Made by a program: the position numbers and the translations under genes. From positions 116,037 through 180,036 of the forward strand of contig MEGD01000005.1 in NCBI GenBank assembly GCA_001725355.1: a stretch of DNA of 64,000 nt. The letters run 5' to 3'. The stretch comes from Novosphingobium sp. SCN 66-18 (GTDB lineage: Bacteria > Pseudomonadota > Alphaproteobacteria > Sphingomonadales > Sphingomonadaceae). How positions within the stretch are numbered: the stretch's first letter is position 1; every line of letters starts with the position of its first letter. The notes beneath the pieces are model-generated. The model saw only the letters and a program-made list of their open reading frames with translations, did not search any database and had not been told where the DNA came from. This document shows, one piece after another, positions 14,670-20,831 of this stretch.

Positions 14670-14749
14670 CTCGATCGTTCCGCCGCTTCGGCCGCGCTCG
14701 CGCGCTTGCCGATGCGGCTTTCTGCTGCCCGCTTTCCGGAGCCCATCTG

Positions 14750-15136
14750 ATGACCACGCCCGGCCAGTACCTGCGCCTATGCCGCAAGGACACGAAATGG
14801 ACCGAACGGCAGATCGCCGAACGCCTCTGCGCTCTGCCCGAAGCGCGCGTCGTCACCCCGGCGCTGATCGTCCAGCTCGCCTGGCGCCTGCACCAGGCCG
14901 AGGAGGATCAGGCCTCGCTCTCGGCATTTCAGGCTGACTTGGTGGAGCGGGTACTGCCCGGTTTCAAGGCGGGCACCTATCGCGAGATCTGGTTCGCGCA
15001 CCTGCAGGCCGCCACCATGGCCTCGCGCCGCGCCTCGATGGATCGCTACGCGGCCCGTGCCGCCGAGGACATCCGCGCCGCCGTGGAGCGCATCTTCGTC
15101 GAAGCCTTTGCCAAGCCCTCCAGGAGCGCGCGCTGA
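14750..15136 (+). CDS. hypothetical phage protein (128 aa)
   Basis: Starts MTTPGQYLRLCRKDTKWTE with a GGAG site 9 nt upstream. The start at 14750 is preferred because a Met 48 codons upstream lies inside the terminator. The sequence is helical (IVQLAWRLHQAEEDQASLS; later EDIRAAVERIFVEAFAK). The first 30 residues could form a helix-turn-helix but no family is recognised. First gene after the terminator. Confidence 0.65.
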   Translation: MTTPGQYLRLCRKDTKWTERQIAERLCALPEARVVTPALIVQLAWRLHQAEEDQASLSAFQADLVERVLPGFKAGTYREIWFAHLQAATMASRRASMDRYAARAAEDIRAAVERIFVEAFAKPSRSAR

Positions 15137-15138
15137 TT

Positions 15139-15270
15139 ATGCGCCGCCACGAGGACACCGACCACCGTTTCCGCCTTGGCGTCGGCCTGCTGCTGCTCGG
15201 CGCCGTCATCTGCCTTGTCGCCGCGATCGCCATCGGCGCCGGCGCTATCGGAGCATCCCCCCATGGCTGA
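15139..15270 (+). CDS. 43-residue single-span membrane protein
   Basis: A short ORF with a charged N-terminus ([14 protein letters not shown]) and one hydrophobic helix ([18 protein letters not shown]). The start lies 2 bp after the preceding stop and its end overlaps the GapR-like start by 8 bp. No family recognised. Confidence 0.5.
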   Translation: MRRHEDTDHRFRLGVGLLLLGAVICLVAAIAIGAGAIGASPHG

Positions 15271-15499
15271 AGAAGCGAACGATCGCCTGCGCCTGCTCAT
15301 CGAACGGATCGAGCGCCTCGAGGAGGAAAAGAAGGGCATCGGCGACGACATCAAGGATGTCTACGCCGAAGGCAAGGCGGTCGGTTACGACCCGAAAATG
15401 ATGCGGGTGATCATCGGGCTTCGGAAGATGAAGCCCGACGATCGGCGCGAGATGGAAGCCATCCTCGAAACCTACAAAGCCGCGCTGGGGCTGGGCTGA
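15263..15499 (+). CDS. GapR-family (DUF2312) nucleoid-associated protein
   Basis: A 78-residue protein matching the DUF2312 pattern: an N-terminal coiled coil with [19 protein letters not shown], then [17 protein letters not shown], then [17 protein letters not shown]. In Caulobacter GapR binds AT-rich, overtwisted DNA ahead of polymerases and aids topoisomerases. A phage copy in an early operon could serve phage replication or alter host nucleoid structure. Start at 15263 follows a short ORF it overlaps by 8 bp; the stop overlaps the next ATG. Confidence 0.9.
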   Translation: MAEEANDRLRLLIERIERLEEEKKGIGDDIKDVYAEGKAVGYDPKMMRVIIGLRKMKPDDRREMEAILETYKAALGLG

Positions 15500-16116
15500 T
15501 GGGCTGGCTCCGCTTCCTTTCGTTCAGCCGCCGGTCCGGCAAACGCGGCGGCGGCGCGGAACGCCCTCCCTGCGACGACTGGCACCCGGGCGACCATGCC
15601 ATCTGCGTGGGCGAAGGCCCCTGGTGCAACGAGTTCACACGGTGCCCGTCACCAGGTCCGCAGGGGAACGAAGTCAACCGCGTCGCGGCGGTGAAAGTCG
15701 GCGAGGGAAACGCTTGCGCGCGATACTACCTCCAGTTCGCCCGCTGGCCAGGAAACTGGTTCGCCGCGCACCACTTCCGCAAGATCACGCCGCGCGCGGA
15801 CAGCGCGATCGCCGCCGACGCCGCCTTCCTGTCGGAACTCCGCGAGCGCCTCGCGCCAGCCCCTGCCCATCATCCAGTTTCGGATCGGTCCACCATACCA
15901 TCGCGGTGGGTTTTTGTTTCCCGGTCCGGAAACGGCGCTCCACCCTGTCGCGTATCCCTGGCGCGGCAGGGCGGGGTCGCCGCCTTCCTGCACACGCTGT
16001 CGGCGGAAGACTGGCGCGAAATGGCCACGCTGTGCGTGGTCGTGCCGGCCCTCGCCAGCGCCGTTATGATCGCCGCCCTGATGCTCGCGCCGATCCTGTC
16101 GGGAGTGCCGGCATGA
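15499..16116 (+). CDS. hypothetical phage protein with C-terminal membrane helix
   Basis: A 205-residue protein, not recognised. Residues 27-100 form a compact segment (DDWHPGDHAICVGEGPW; later YYLQFARWPGNWFAAHHFR) of a type often found as short stand-alone phage proteins. The middle is low complexity. The C-terminus has a hydrophobic span (MATLCVVVPALASAVMIAA). A CCACC/GGTGG hairpin with a T-run lies inside the frame near 15890-15918, so the two halves might be differently expressed. Overlaps both neighbours. Confidence 0.5.
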   Translation: MGWLRFLSFSRRSGKRGGGAERPPCDDWHPGDHAICVGEGPWCNEFTRCPSPGPQGNEVNRVAAVKVGEGNACARYYLQFARWPGNWFAAHHFRKITPRADSAIAADAAFLSELRERLAPAPAHHPVSDRSTIPSRWVFVSRSGNGAPPCRVSLARQGGVAAFLHTLSAEDWREMATLCVVVPALASAVMIAALMLAPILSGVPA

Positions 16117-16223
16117 AGCACACGCTGTGGGCCTTCGCCGTCCGCTTTCCCGACCTTTCCATCGTCCTCGCGCTCAGCGCCGCCGCCTGCCTTGGCGTGG
16201 CGCTGGCCCTTGCGGGAGTCTGA
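16113..16223 (+). CDS. 36-residue single-span membrane protein
   Basis: MKHTLWAFAVRFPDLSIVL followed by a hydrophobic ALSAAACLGVALALAGV end. Start overlaps the preceding stop (ATGA). A tiny membrane protein in the early operon; no family recognised. Confidence 0.45.
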   Translation: MKHTLWAFAVRFPDLSIVLALSAAACLGVALALAGV

Positions 16224-16227
16224 AACC

Positions 16228-16635
16228 GTGGTCCAGCCTGTCACCGAAATCAGCCTGCCCGATGGCGATTACGCTATCGTCGAGGCACTCGGCCACCGCA
16301 CTTACGCCGGCCGCGTGGCCGAGGTCGAACGCTTCGGCGCCAAGATGCTGCAGATCGAGCCGCTTTACCGCGACTGGCTGCTTGATCCGCTCTTTCTCAG
16401 CGGCGCCGCGCTCTATCAGTTCACCCCGTGCACGGCCGAGGCCGCATGGTCGCGCCGCGCCAAGGTGGAATACGATCTGCCCGCCAGCATCGCCGCCGGC
16501 CTTCCCGAACAGACCGCGCCGGATTGGCCACCTGCCTTCCTCGTCGAGCGCGCGGCGGTGATCCTTACCGGTGCCGATATGGACCACATGGGCACCAGTT
16601 GGGCCGGCGATGAAATCGCGGGAGACGGCGCATGA
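16228..16635 (+). CDS. hypothetical phage protein (135 aa, GTG start)
   Basis: Reads VVQPVTEISLPDGDYAIVE, GHRTYAGRVAEVERFGAKM, then LLDPLFLSGAALYQFTPCT. The GTG at 16228 is chosen because a GGGAG site lies 10 nt upstream and it avoids overlap with the previous small gene. This type of protein occurs in many sphingomonad and rhizobial prophages without known function. Confidence 0.65.
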   Translation: MVQPVTEISLPDGDYAIVEALGHRTYAGRVAEVERFGAKMLQIEPLYRDWLLDPLFLSGAALYQFTPCTAEAAWSRRAKVEYDLPASIAAGLPEQTAPDWPPAFLVERAAVILTGADMDHMGTSWAGDEIAGDGA

Positions 16636-16910
16636 AACCGCTCTCCCCCGCAACGCTCGATCGCCTGGGCAATGCTGCTGACTTCGTCTTCCTCGCCCTG
16701 CGCGATGGATCGTCCGCGGCCGAGGTGATCGACGGCCTGCTGCGCGACCATCGCGCCAGCCTGCGCCTGCGCCCCGACGGCAATCGGCTCACCTGCGCCG
16801 GCATCACCGTGTCCTGCACCTGGAGCAAGGACGAAGGGCTGCTCAAGACCTGGCGCGCCCGCGCAACCGAACGGCTCGCCGCGCAGGTCATGGAGGCGAT
16901 CGGTGGCTGA
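16632..16910 (+). CDS. hypothetical phage protein (92 aa)
   Basis: Starts MKPLSPATLDRLGNAADFV and contains AAEVIDGLLRDHRASLRLR then TWSKDEGLLKTWRARATER. Overlaps both neighbours (4 bp and 8 bp). Helical, soluble, no recognised family. Confidence 0.6.
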   Translation: MKPLSPATLDRLGNAADFVFLALRDGSSAAEVIDGLLRDHRASLRLRPDGNRLTCAGITVSCTWSKDEGLLKTWRARATERLAAQVMEAIGG

Positions 16911-17943
16911 CGGCACCGCTATCGAGTGGTGCGACGCCACAATCAACGCGATCAGCGGATGCCTGCCGGCGTCGCCTGGCTGCACCAACTGCTTTGCGTC
17001 GACCGCCGGCCAGCGCCGCCGCCCGAACCATCCGGTCAACGGCCTCACCCGCCCGGCCAAGGCCGACGATCCGGCATCGCACCACGTCTGGACCGGCGCG
17101 ATTCGGCTGAACGAGGAATGGCTGGTCAAGCCGCTGCGCTGGTCACGCCCGCGCCGGATCTTCTGGAATGCCCATGGGGATCCATTCTTCGAGCGCGTGC
17201 CCTATGAATGGGTCGATCGCGAGCTCGCCATCGCGGCCCTCACCCCGCACCACGTCCACATGCTGCTCACCAAGCGCACCGCCCGCATGCGCCGCTACTT
17301 CGCGATGCCGGGCACGCCCGAGCGCATTCTCGAGGCAGCCAAAGCGCTCCCCGCCCCATTCGGCCGTCTGCCCGATCGCTGGCAATGGCCGCTGCCCAAC
17401 GTGTGGCTGGGTGTCAGCGTCGAGGACCAGCCCCGCGCCGACGAACGCCGCGAGGATGTGAGGCACACGCCGGCCGCAGTGAAGTTTGTGAGCTACGAAC
17501 CCGCGCTCGGCCCTGTCGATTGGTCAGGCTGGGAATTCGTCGACCAGATCATCGGCGGCGGCGAGAGCGGCCTGAACGCGCGGCCGGCGCATCCCGCCTG
17601 GTTTCAGGCAACCAACGCTTTTTGCGCGTCGAACGGCATAGCCTACTTCCACAAGCAATGGGGAGAATGGGCGCCGGTCTCGCATATGTCCGACGAGACG
17701 ATCGACGCCTGCTATTGGCCTGCGCCTGAGGGAGACCCTGAGGCTACGCGGCGCTGCAAGGTCGATCAGTGCGTCCTCCACCGCGATGGCCAGCGCTTCG
17801 ACGGGGAGGCGATGTTCCGACGCCCAGCGTTCGAACAAGGCGCCGGCGCAATGACCATGTTTCGCATCGGCAAGCGCCGCGCCGGCCGCCTGCTCGATGG
17901 CGTTGAACACAGCGCCTTTCCGGAGCCCCGCCATGGCCTGTGA
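16903..17943 (+). CDS. DUF5131 (phage Gp37/Gp68) family protein
   Basis: A 346-residue protein. It begins with the family hallmark IEWCDATINAISGC followed by SPGCTNCFA, giving a Cys-X6-Cys-X2-Cys cluster at residues 20-30 suited to bind a metal or an iron-sulfur cluster. Later conserved segments are FWNAHGDPFFERVPYEWVD, LLTKRTARMRRYF and VWLGVSVEDQPRADERRE, then FVSYEPALGPVDW and IIGGGESGLNARP. The biochemical role of the family is not established. GTG start, overlapping the preceding stop by 8 bp. Confidence 0.88.
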   Translation: MADGTAIEWCDATINAISGCLPASPGCTNCFASTAGQRRRPNHPVNGLTRPAKADDPASHHVWTGAIRLNEEWLVKPLRWSRPRRIFWNAHGDPFFERVPYEWVDRELAIAALTPHHVHMLLTKRTARMRRYFAMPGTPERILEAAKALPAPFGRLPDRWQWPLPNVWLGVSVEDQPRADERREDVRHTPAAVKFVSYEPALGPVDWSGWEFVDQIIGGGESGLNARPAHPAWFQATNAFCASNGIAYFHKQWGEWAPVSHMSDETIDACYWPAPEGDPEATRRCKVDQCVLHRDGQRFDGEAMFRRPAFEQGAGAMTMFRIGKRRAGRLLDGVEHSAFPEPRHGL

Positions 17944-18178
17944 AGTGGTCGAGCTCCCGAACGGCAGCCGCGCGATCGTCTGCGGCCCGCGCCAGCCGCG
18001 CCAGAAGTGCCGGTGCGGCAAAACCGCGACGCTGCTCTGCGACTGGAAGGTTCCGGACGCCGTGACCAGGTCCGGAACCTGTGACAAACCGCTGTGCCCC
18101 GCCTGCACCCATGTGCCGGCGCACGGCAAGGATCTCTGCCCCGATCATGCTGCCGTGTGGAAGGCGCGTCGTGGCTGA
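17933..18178 (+). CDS. small Cys-rich, probably zinc-binding phage protein
   Basis: An 81-residue protein with two CxC/CxxC-type clusters (KCRCGKTATLLCDWKV and CDKPLCPACTHVPAHGKDLC), suggesting a zinc ribbon. A CGGAG site lies 7 nt before the ATG at 17933, which overlaps the end of the DUF5131 gene. The next gene starts inside its last codons. Confidence 0.65.
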   Translation: MACEVVELPNGSRAIVCGPRQPRQKCRCGKTATLLCDWKVPDAVTRSGTCDKPLCPACTHVPAHGKDLCPDHAAVWKARRG

Positions 18179-18419
18179 GGCGCGTATCCATTGTTGCGTT
18201 GGCAGCTGCCCGCGCTCGATCGGTGTCCGCGCGGCGTTGAAGCACTTCGGCCGCGTGCCGAGCGAATATATCTGCCAGCATCACTGGCGCCGGCTCTCGC
18301 GGGACGAGCGCCGCGTGTGGGCGCGCGACCAGCGCCGCCGGCGCCGCTTCGGCTGCGATGTCGCGCCAGGTGCGAGCGCGCGGATCTGGACGCGGCTCAA
18401 GCACCGGTGCGCTGCATGA
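18171..18419 (+). CDS. small Cys/Arg-rich phage protein (GTG start)
   Basis: An 82-residue protein (VAEARIHCCVGSCPRSIGV at the start, VPSEYICQHHWRRLSRDER in the middle). C-C-x3-C and C-x2-H-type spacing suggests a zinc-binding fold, and the long basic run DQRRRRRFG suggests nucleic acid binding. Starts within the previous gene and is overlapped by the next one (ATGA). Confidence 0.55.
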   Translation: MAEARIHCCVGSCPRSIGVRAALKHFGRVPSEYICQHHWRRLSRDERRVWARDQRRRRRFGCDVAPGASARIWTRLKHRCAA

Positions 18420-18574
18420 TGCCGGCCATGCTCTGCCGCTGCGCCGAATGCGCCCGCCTCGATCGCGCCTTTCCCGGCATGGGCGCGCAACTGCAACTGC
18501 CAGTCATCTTTCCCGGCCGATCGCCGACGCCACGCGCCGGCCGGACGCCCTCACCCCAAGGAACCCGACCATGA
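18416..18574 (+). CDS. 52-residue phage protein with CxCxxC motif
   Basis: Starts MMPAMLCRCAECARLDRAF. Short CRCAEC-type proteins recur in early operons of related prophages. Its stop overlaps the next start (ATGA at 18571-18574) and its start overlaps the previous stop, which is the main support. The C-terminal half is Pro-rich and may be unstructured. Confidence 0.45.
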   Translation: MMPAMLCRCAECARLDRAFPGMGAQLQLPVIFPGRSPTPRAGRTPSPQGTRP

Positions 18575-18876
18575 CCGAAGCCCGACGCCCGATCGTCGAT
18601 GACTTGGCGCGCCATCTGGCCAACGAAGCCTCGAACATACTCAAGCGGCACATGGCGGTCATGGCGATATCGACGTCCCCGCACGAGGCTATGATGATCA
18701 TGACCGCCGGCGCCGCGCAGTTCATGATCAACGCCCTCAAGATATCTGTCGCCTTGGCCGCTGCGCCGGGGCGGGAAGCGGCACTCTACGAGCAGCTCGT
18801 CCAGGTGACCTTTAACCAGATCCGCGAGGCGGCGCCGGAGTTGGTGGCGGAGATCGAGAAGGCGCGCGCGCTTTGA
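18571..18876 (+). CDS. hypothetical helical phage protein (101 aa)
   Basis: Starts MTEARRPIVDDLARHLANE; further segments are MAISTSPHEAMMIMTAGAA and EQLVQVTFNQIREAAPELV. All helix by appearance and slightly hydrophobic, without a clear membrane span. Start at the ATGA overlap. No family recognised. Confidence 0.6.
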   Translation: MTEARRPIVDDLARHLANEASNILKRHMAVMAISTSPHEAMMIMTAGAAQFMINALKISVALAAAPGREAALYEQLVQVTFNQIREAAPELVAEIEKARAL

Positions 18877-19514
18877 CCACCCGCTTCCCCCTGCACTGGC
18901 CACACGGCCGCCCGCGCACGCTGGCGAATGAGCGCCGCCGCGCCAGCTTCAACCAGAAGGTCTACAACGGCCGCTTTCACGAAACGCGCGATATCACCAT
19001 CAAGGTCGCGCTCGAGCGGCTCGATTTCGAGCTCGACCAGCTCGACGCGAACGACGTCGTCCTGTCGACCAACGTCGAGCTGCGCCTCGACGGCCGCCCG
19101 CGCGGCACAGACCGGGATCCAGCCGATCCGGGCGCGGCCTTGTGGTTCACGCTGAACGGCAAGCCGATCGCCCTCGCCTGCGATCGCTGGAATCGCGTGG
19201 CGGATAACATCTGCGCGATCGCCAAGCACATCGAGGCCATGCGCGGCATGGAGCGCTGGGGCGTCGGCAACCTGGCCATGGCGTTCACGGGCTATGAGGC
19301 GCTGCCGCATCATTCCGAGGCCGACGCGGCGCAGGCCGACGCCTGGTGGATCGTCCTCGCTGTCGATCGCGCTGCCAGCCTGGACGAGATAGACCGCGCC
19401 TGGCGCGCGAAGATGCGCACGGCGCACCCCGACCAGGGCGGCAATCCGGAACACGCCAAACGCCTGAACGCCGCGCGCGATGCAGCGCGGAAGGAGCGCA
19501 CCTACCATGTCTGA
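18873..19514 (+). CDS. phage J-domain-like protein
   Basis: A 213-residue protein with a TTG start that overlaps the previous stop. Residues 1-150 are unrecognised (DITIKVALERLDFELDQLD and LWFTLNGKPIALACDRWNR are typical segments). Residues about 160-213 look like a DnaJ J domain: helix II DEIDRAWRAKMRTA, the HPD loop in HPDQGGNPEHA, and helix III AKRLNAARDAARKE. Such proteins could recruit host DnaK to phage replication or assembly complexes; this is inference. Confidence 0.72.
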   Translation: MTTRFPLHWPHGRPRTLANERRRASFNQKVYNGRFHETRDITIKVALERLDFELDQLDANDVVLSTNVELRLDGRPRGTDRDPADPGAALWFTLNGKPIALACDRWNRVADNICAIAKHIEAMRGMERWGVGNLAMAFTGYEALPHHSEADAAQADAWWIVLAVDRAASLDEIDRAWRAKMRTAHPDQGGNPEHAKRLNAARDAARKERTYHV

Positions 19515-19935
19515 TGCTCGATGCCAGATCTGTGGCCGGCGCCAGCACCTTCGCAAAAACGGACTGATCCCGCATCACAACGTCGGCGGAGAGCGATGCC
19601 CGGGCGCGGGAAGCCCGCCAATCGAGCAAACCGACGAGCACCTGGTCGCATATGCACGGGCAATCGAGACCGCGTTCGAACGCGCTTGCGACACTGTCCG
19701 TAGCCTTGAAGAAAGCCGGGCCAATTACATTGATCCCGCGCTTGTCATTCGGCGCGGGCTGCTGGCGGGCCGGCTTCTGAAGATCAATCGGCGTGTCCAC
19801 CGCATTCGGACGTGGCCCGCCCGCTACGATCGGTCGATGGCCCGGCAGATGGCGAAGTTCGGCTACGCGTGGGCGGAACCGCCGCCAGCTTATCTTGTCG
19901 AGCGACATCGAACGTTCGGTGGCTCAAATGTCTGA
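19507..19935 (+). CDS. hypothetical phage protein with N-terminal zinc site
   Basis: A 142-residue protein. CQICGRRQHLRKNGLIPHH followed by GGERCPG gives a C-x2-C...H-H...C arrangement that could bind zinc. The remainder is helical (AIETAFERACDTVRSLEES). The ATG at 19507 overlaps the end of the J-domain gene by 8 bp. Confidence 0.6.
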   Translation: MSDARCQICGRRQHLRKNGLIPHHNVGGERCPGAGSPPIEQTDEHLVAYARAIETAFERACDTVRSLEESRANYIDPALVIRRGLLAGRLLKINRRVHRIRTWPARYDRSMARQMAKFGYAWAEPPPAYLVERHRTFGGSNV

Positions 19936-20455
19936 CCGCCCCGTCACGCTCATCGCCCCCGCGATCGGCGCGCTGATCGCCGGCACGCTCAAGCGCTTGC
20001 GCCGCCCATCCGACGGACCGCTTTACCCGATCGCGCCCGGTGATCGCCTCTGGATCCGCGAGCAGTTCTATCTGCCGCGCACGTTCGATCACGTTGCGCC
20101 GACGCGCGCGGCCGAGCTGAGCGCCACACCGATTTTTGCCCACGATCGCGATCTGCCCGAGTGGGCGAGCGGTGGTCTCGGCCCGCGCCGCTTCGCGCGA
20201 TCGCTGCCCAAGATCTGGCACCGGCATCACCTGATCGTCACGGCCGTCGTCACCGAACGCCTGCAGGCCATCACCGACGCCGAGATCGAGGCCGAAGGCC
20301 ACGCCAGCCGCGAACAGTTCGCCGCCGCCTGGGACGCGGGCCTCACACTGTCCGGCGGCCCAAACCGCCGCTGGGCCGCCAATCCGCACGTCATGGTGAT
20401 CGATTTCCAGCACGTCGCCGGCCCGCTTCCCCTCGAAGAAAGGAGCTACGCATGA
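19928..20455 (+). CDS. ASCH-like phage protein
   Basis: A 175-residue protein. LYPIAPGDRLWIREQFYLP and the later WHRHHLIVTAVVTERLQAI, then ANPHVMVIDFQHV, follow the beta-barrel pattern of ASCH-fold phage proteins, which are predicted RNA-binding or modification-reader domains. It ends in the ribosome site of the AlpA-like gene and overlaps its start by 4 bp. Family call is by eye. Confidence 0.62.
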   Translation: MSDRPVTLIAPAIGALIAGTLKRLRRPSDGPLYPIAPGDRLWIREQFYLPRTFDHVAPTRAAELSATPIFAHDRDLPEWASGGLGPRRFARSLPKIWHRHHLIVTAVVTERLQAITDAEIEAEGHASREQFAAAWDAGLTLSGGPNRRWAANPHVMVIDFQHVAGPLPLEERSYA

Positions 20456-20646
20456 CCCAGCTTAGCGACACCATGCTGCGCCGCCCCGAAGTCGAGCGCC
20501 AGACGGGCCTTAGCCGGTCCTCGATCTACCGCCAGATGGACGAGGGCAGCTTTCCCCGCCCCCGCCGAATCGGCCGCAAGTCGGTTGCCTGGCTGGCGTC
20601 CGATATCGACGCCTGGAAGGCCTCTCGCCCCATCGCCGAAAATTAG
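20452..20646 (+). CDS. AlpA-like DNA-binding protein / putative excisionase
   Basis: A 64-residue winged-helix protein: MLRRPEVERQTGLSRSSIY, RQMDEGSFPRPRRIGRKSV, AWLASDIDAWKASRP. This is the AlpA/excisionase-type domain seen at prophage ends. An AAAGGAG site precedes the ATG. It is the last phage gene before the host gene fadH, consistent with a place near an attachment site. Confidence 0.85.
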   Translation: MTQLSDTMLRRPEVERQTGLSRSSIYRQMDEGSFPRPRRIGRKSVAWLASDIDAWKASRPIAEN

Positions 20647-20831
20647 TTTTCCACCGCCGCGCCCCGAAAAACCGGGGTGCGCGCGGGGGTATCCCAACCA
20701 ACCTCCGCCAAAATTTCAGTTGTAGAACGGAAGCTTAGCCCATGCACTTTGACCGATACTCAGGGAGCCATTTCTTCTTCCTTGTGCCAGAGCGCCGGAA
20801 GAGAGAAACAGCGAAGCCGCACAGACCGCGT
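20647..20831. other. prophage-chromosome junction region
   Basis: No gene is seen. A hairpin at 20659-20680 (GCGCCCCG pairing with CGGGGTGC around an A-rich loop) follows the AlpA-like gene and could end the early operon, although no T-run follows. Base composition drops after about 20,700 (CCAAAATTTCAGTTGTAG). The right attachment site should lie here, but the matching left copy is outside the window. Confidence 0.4.
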
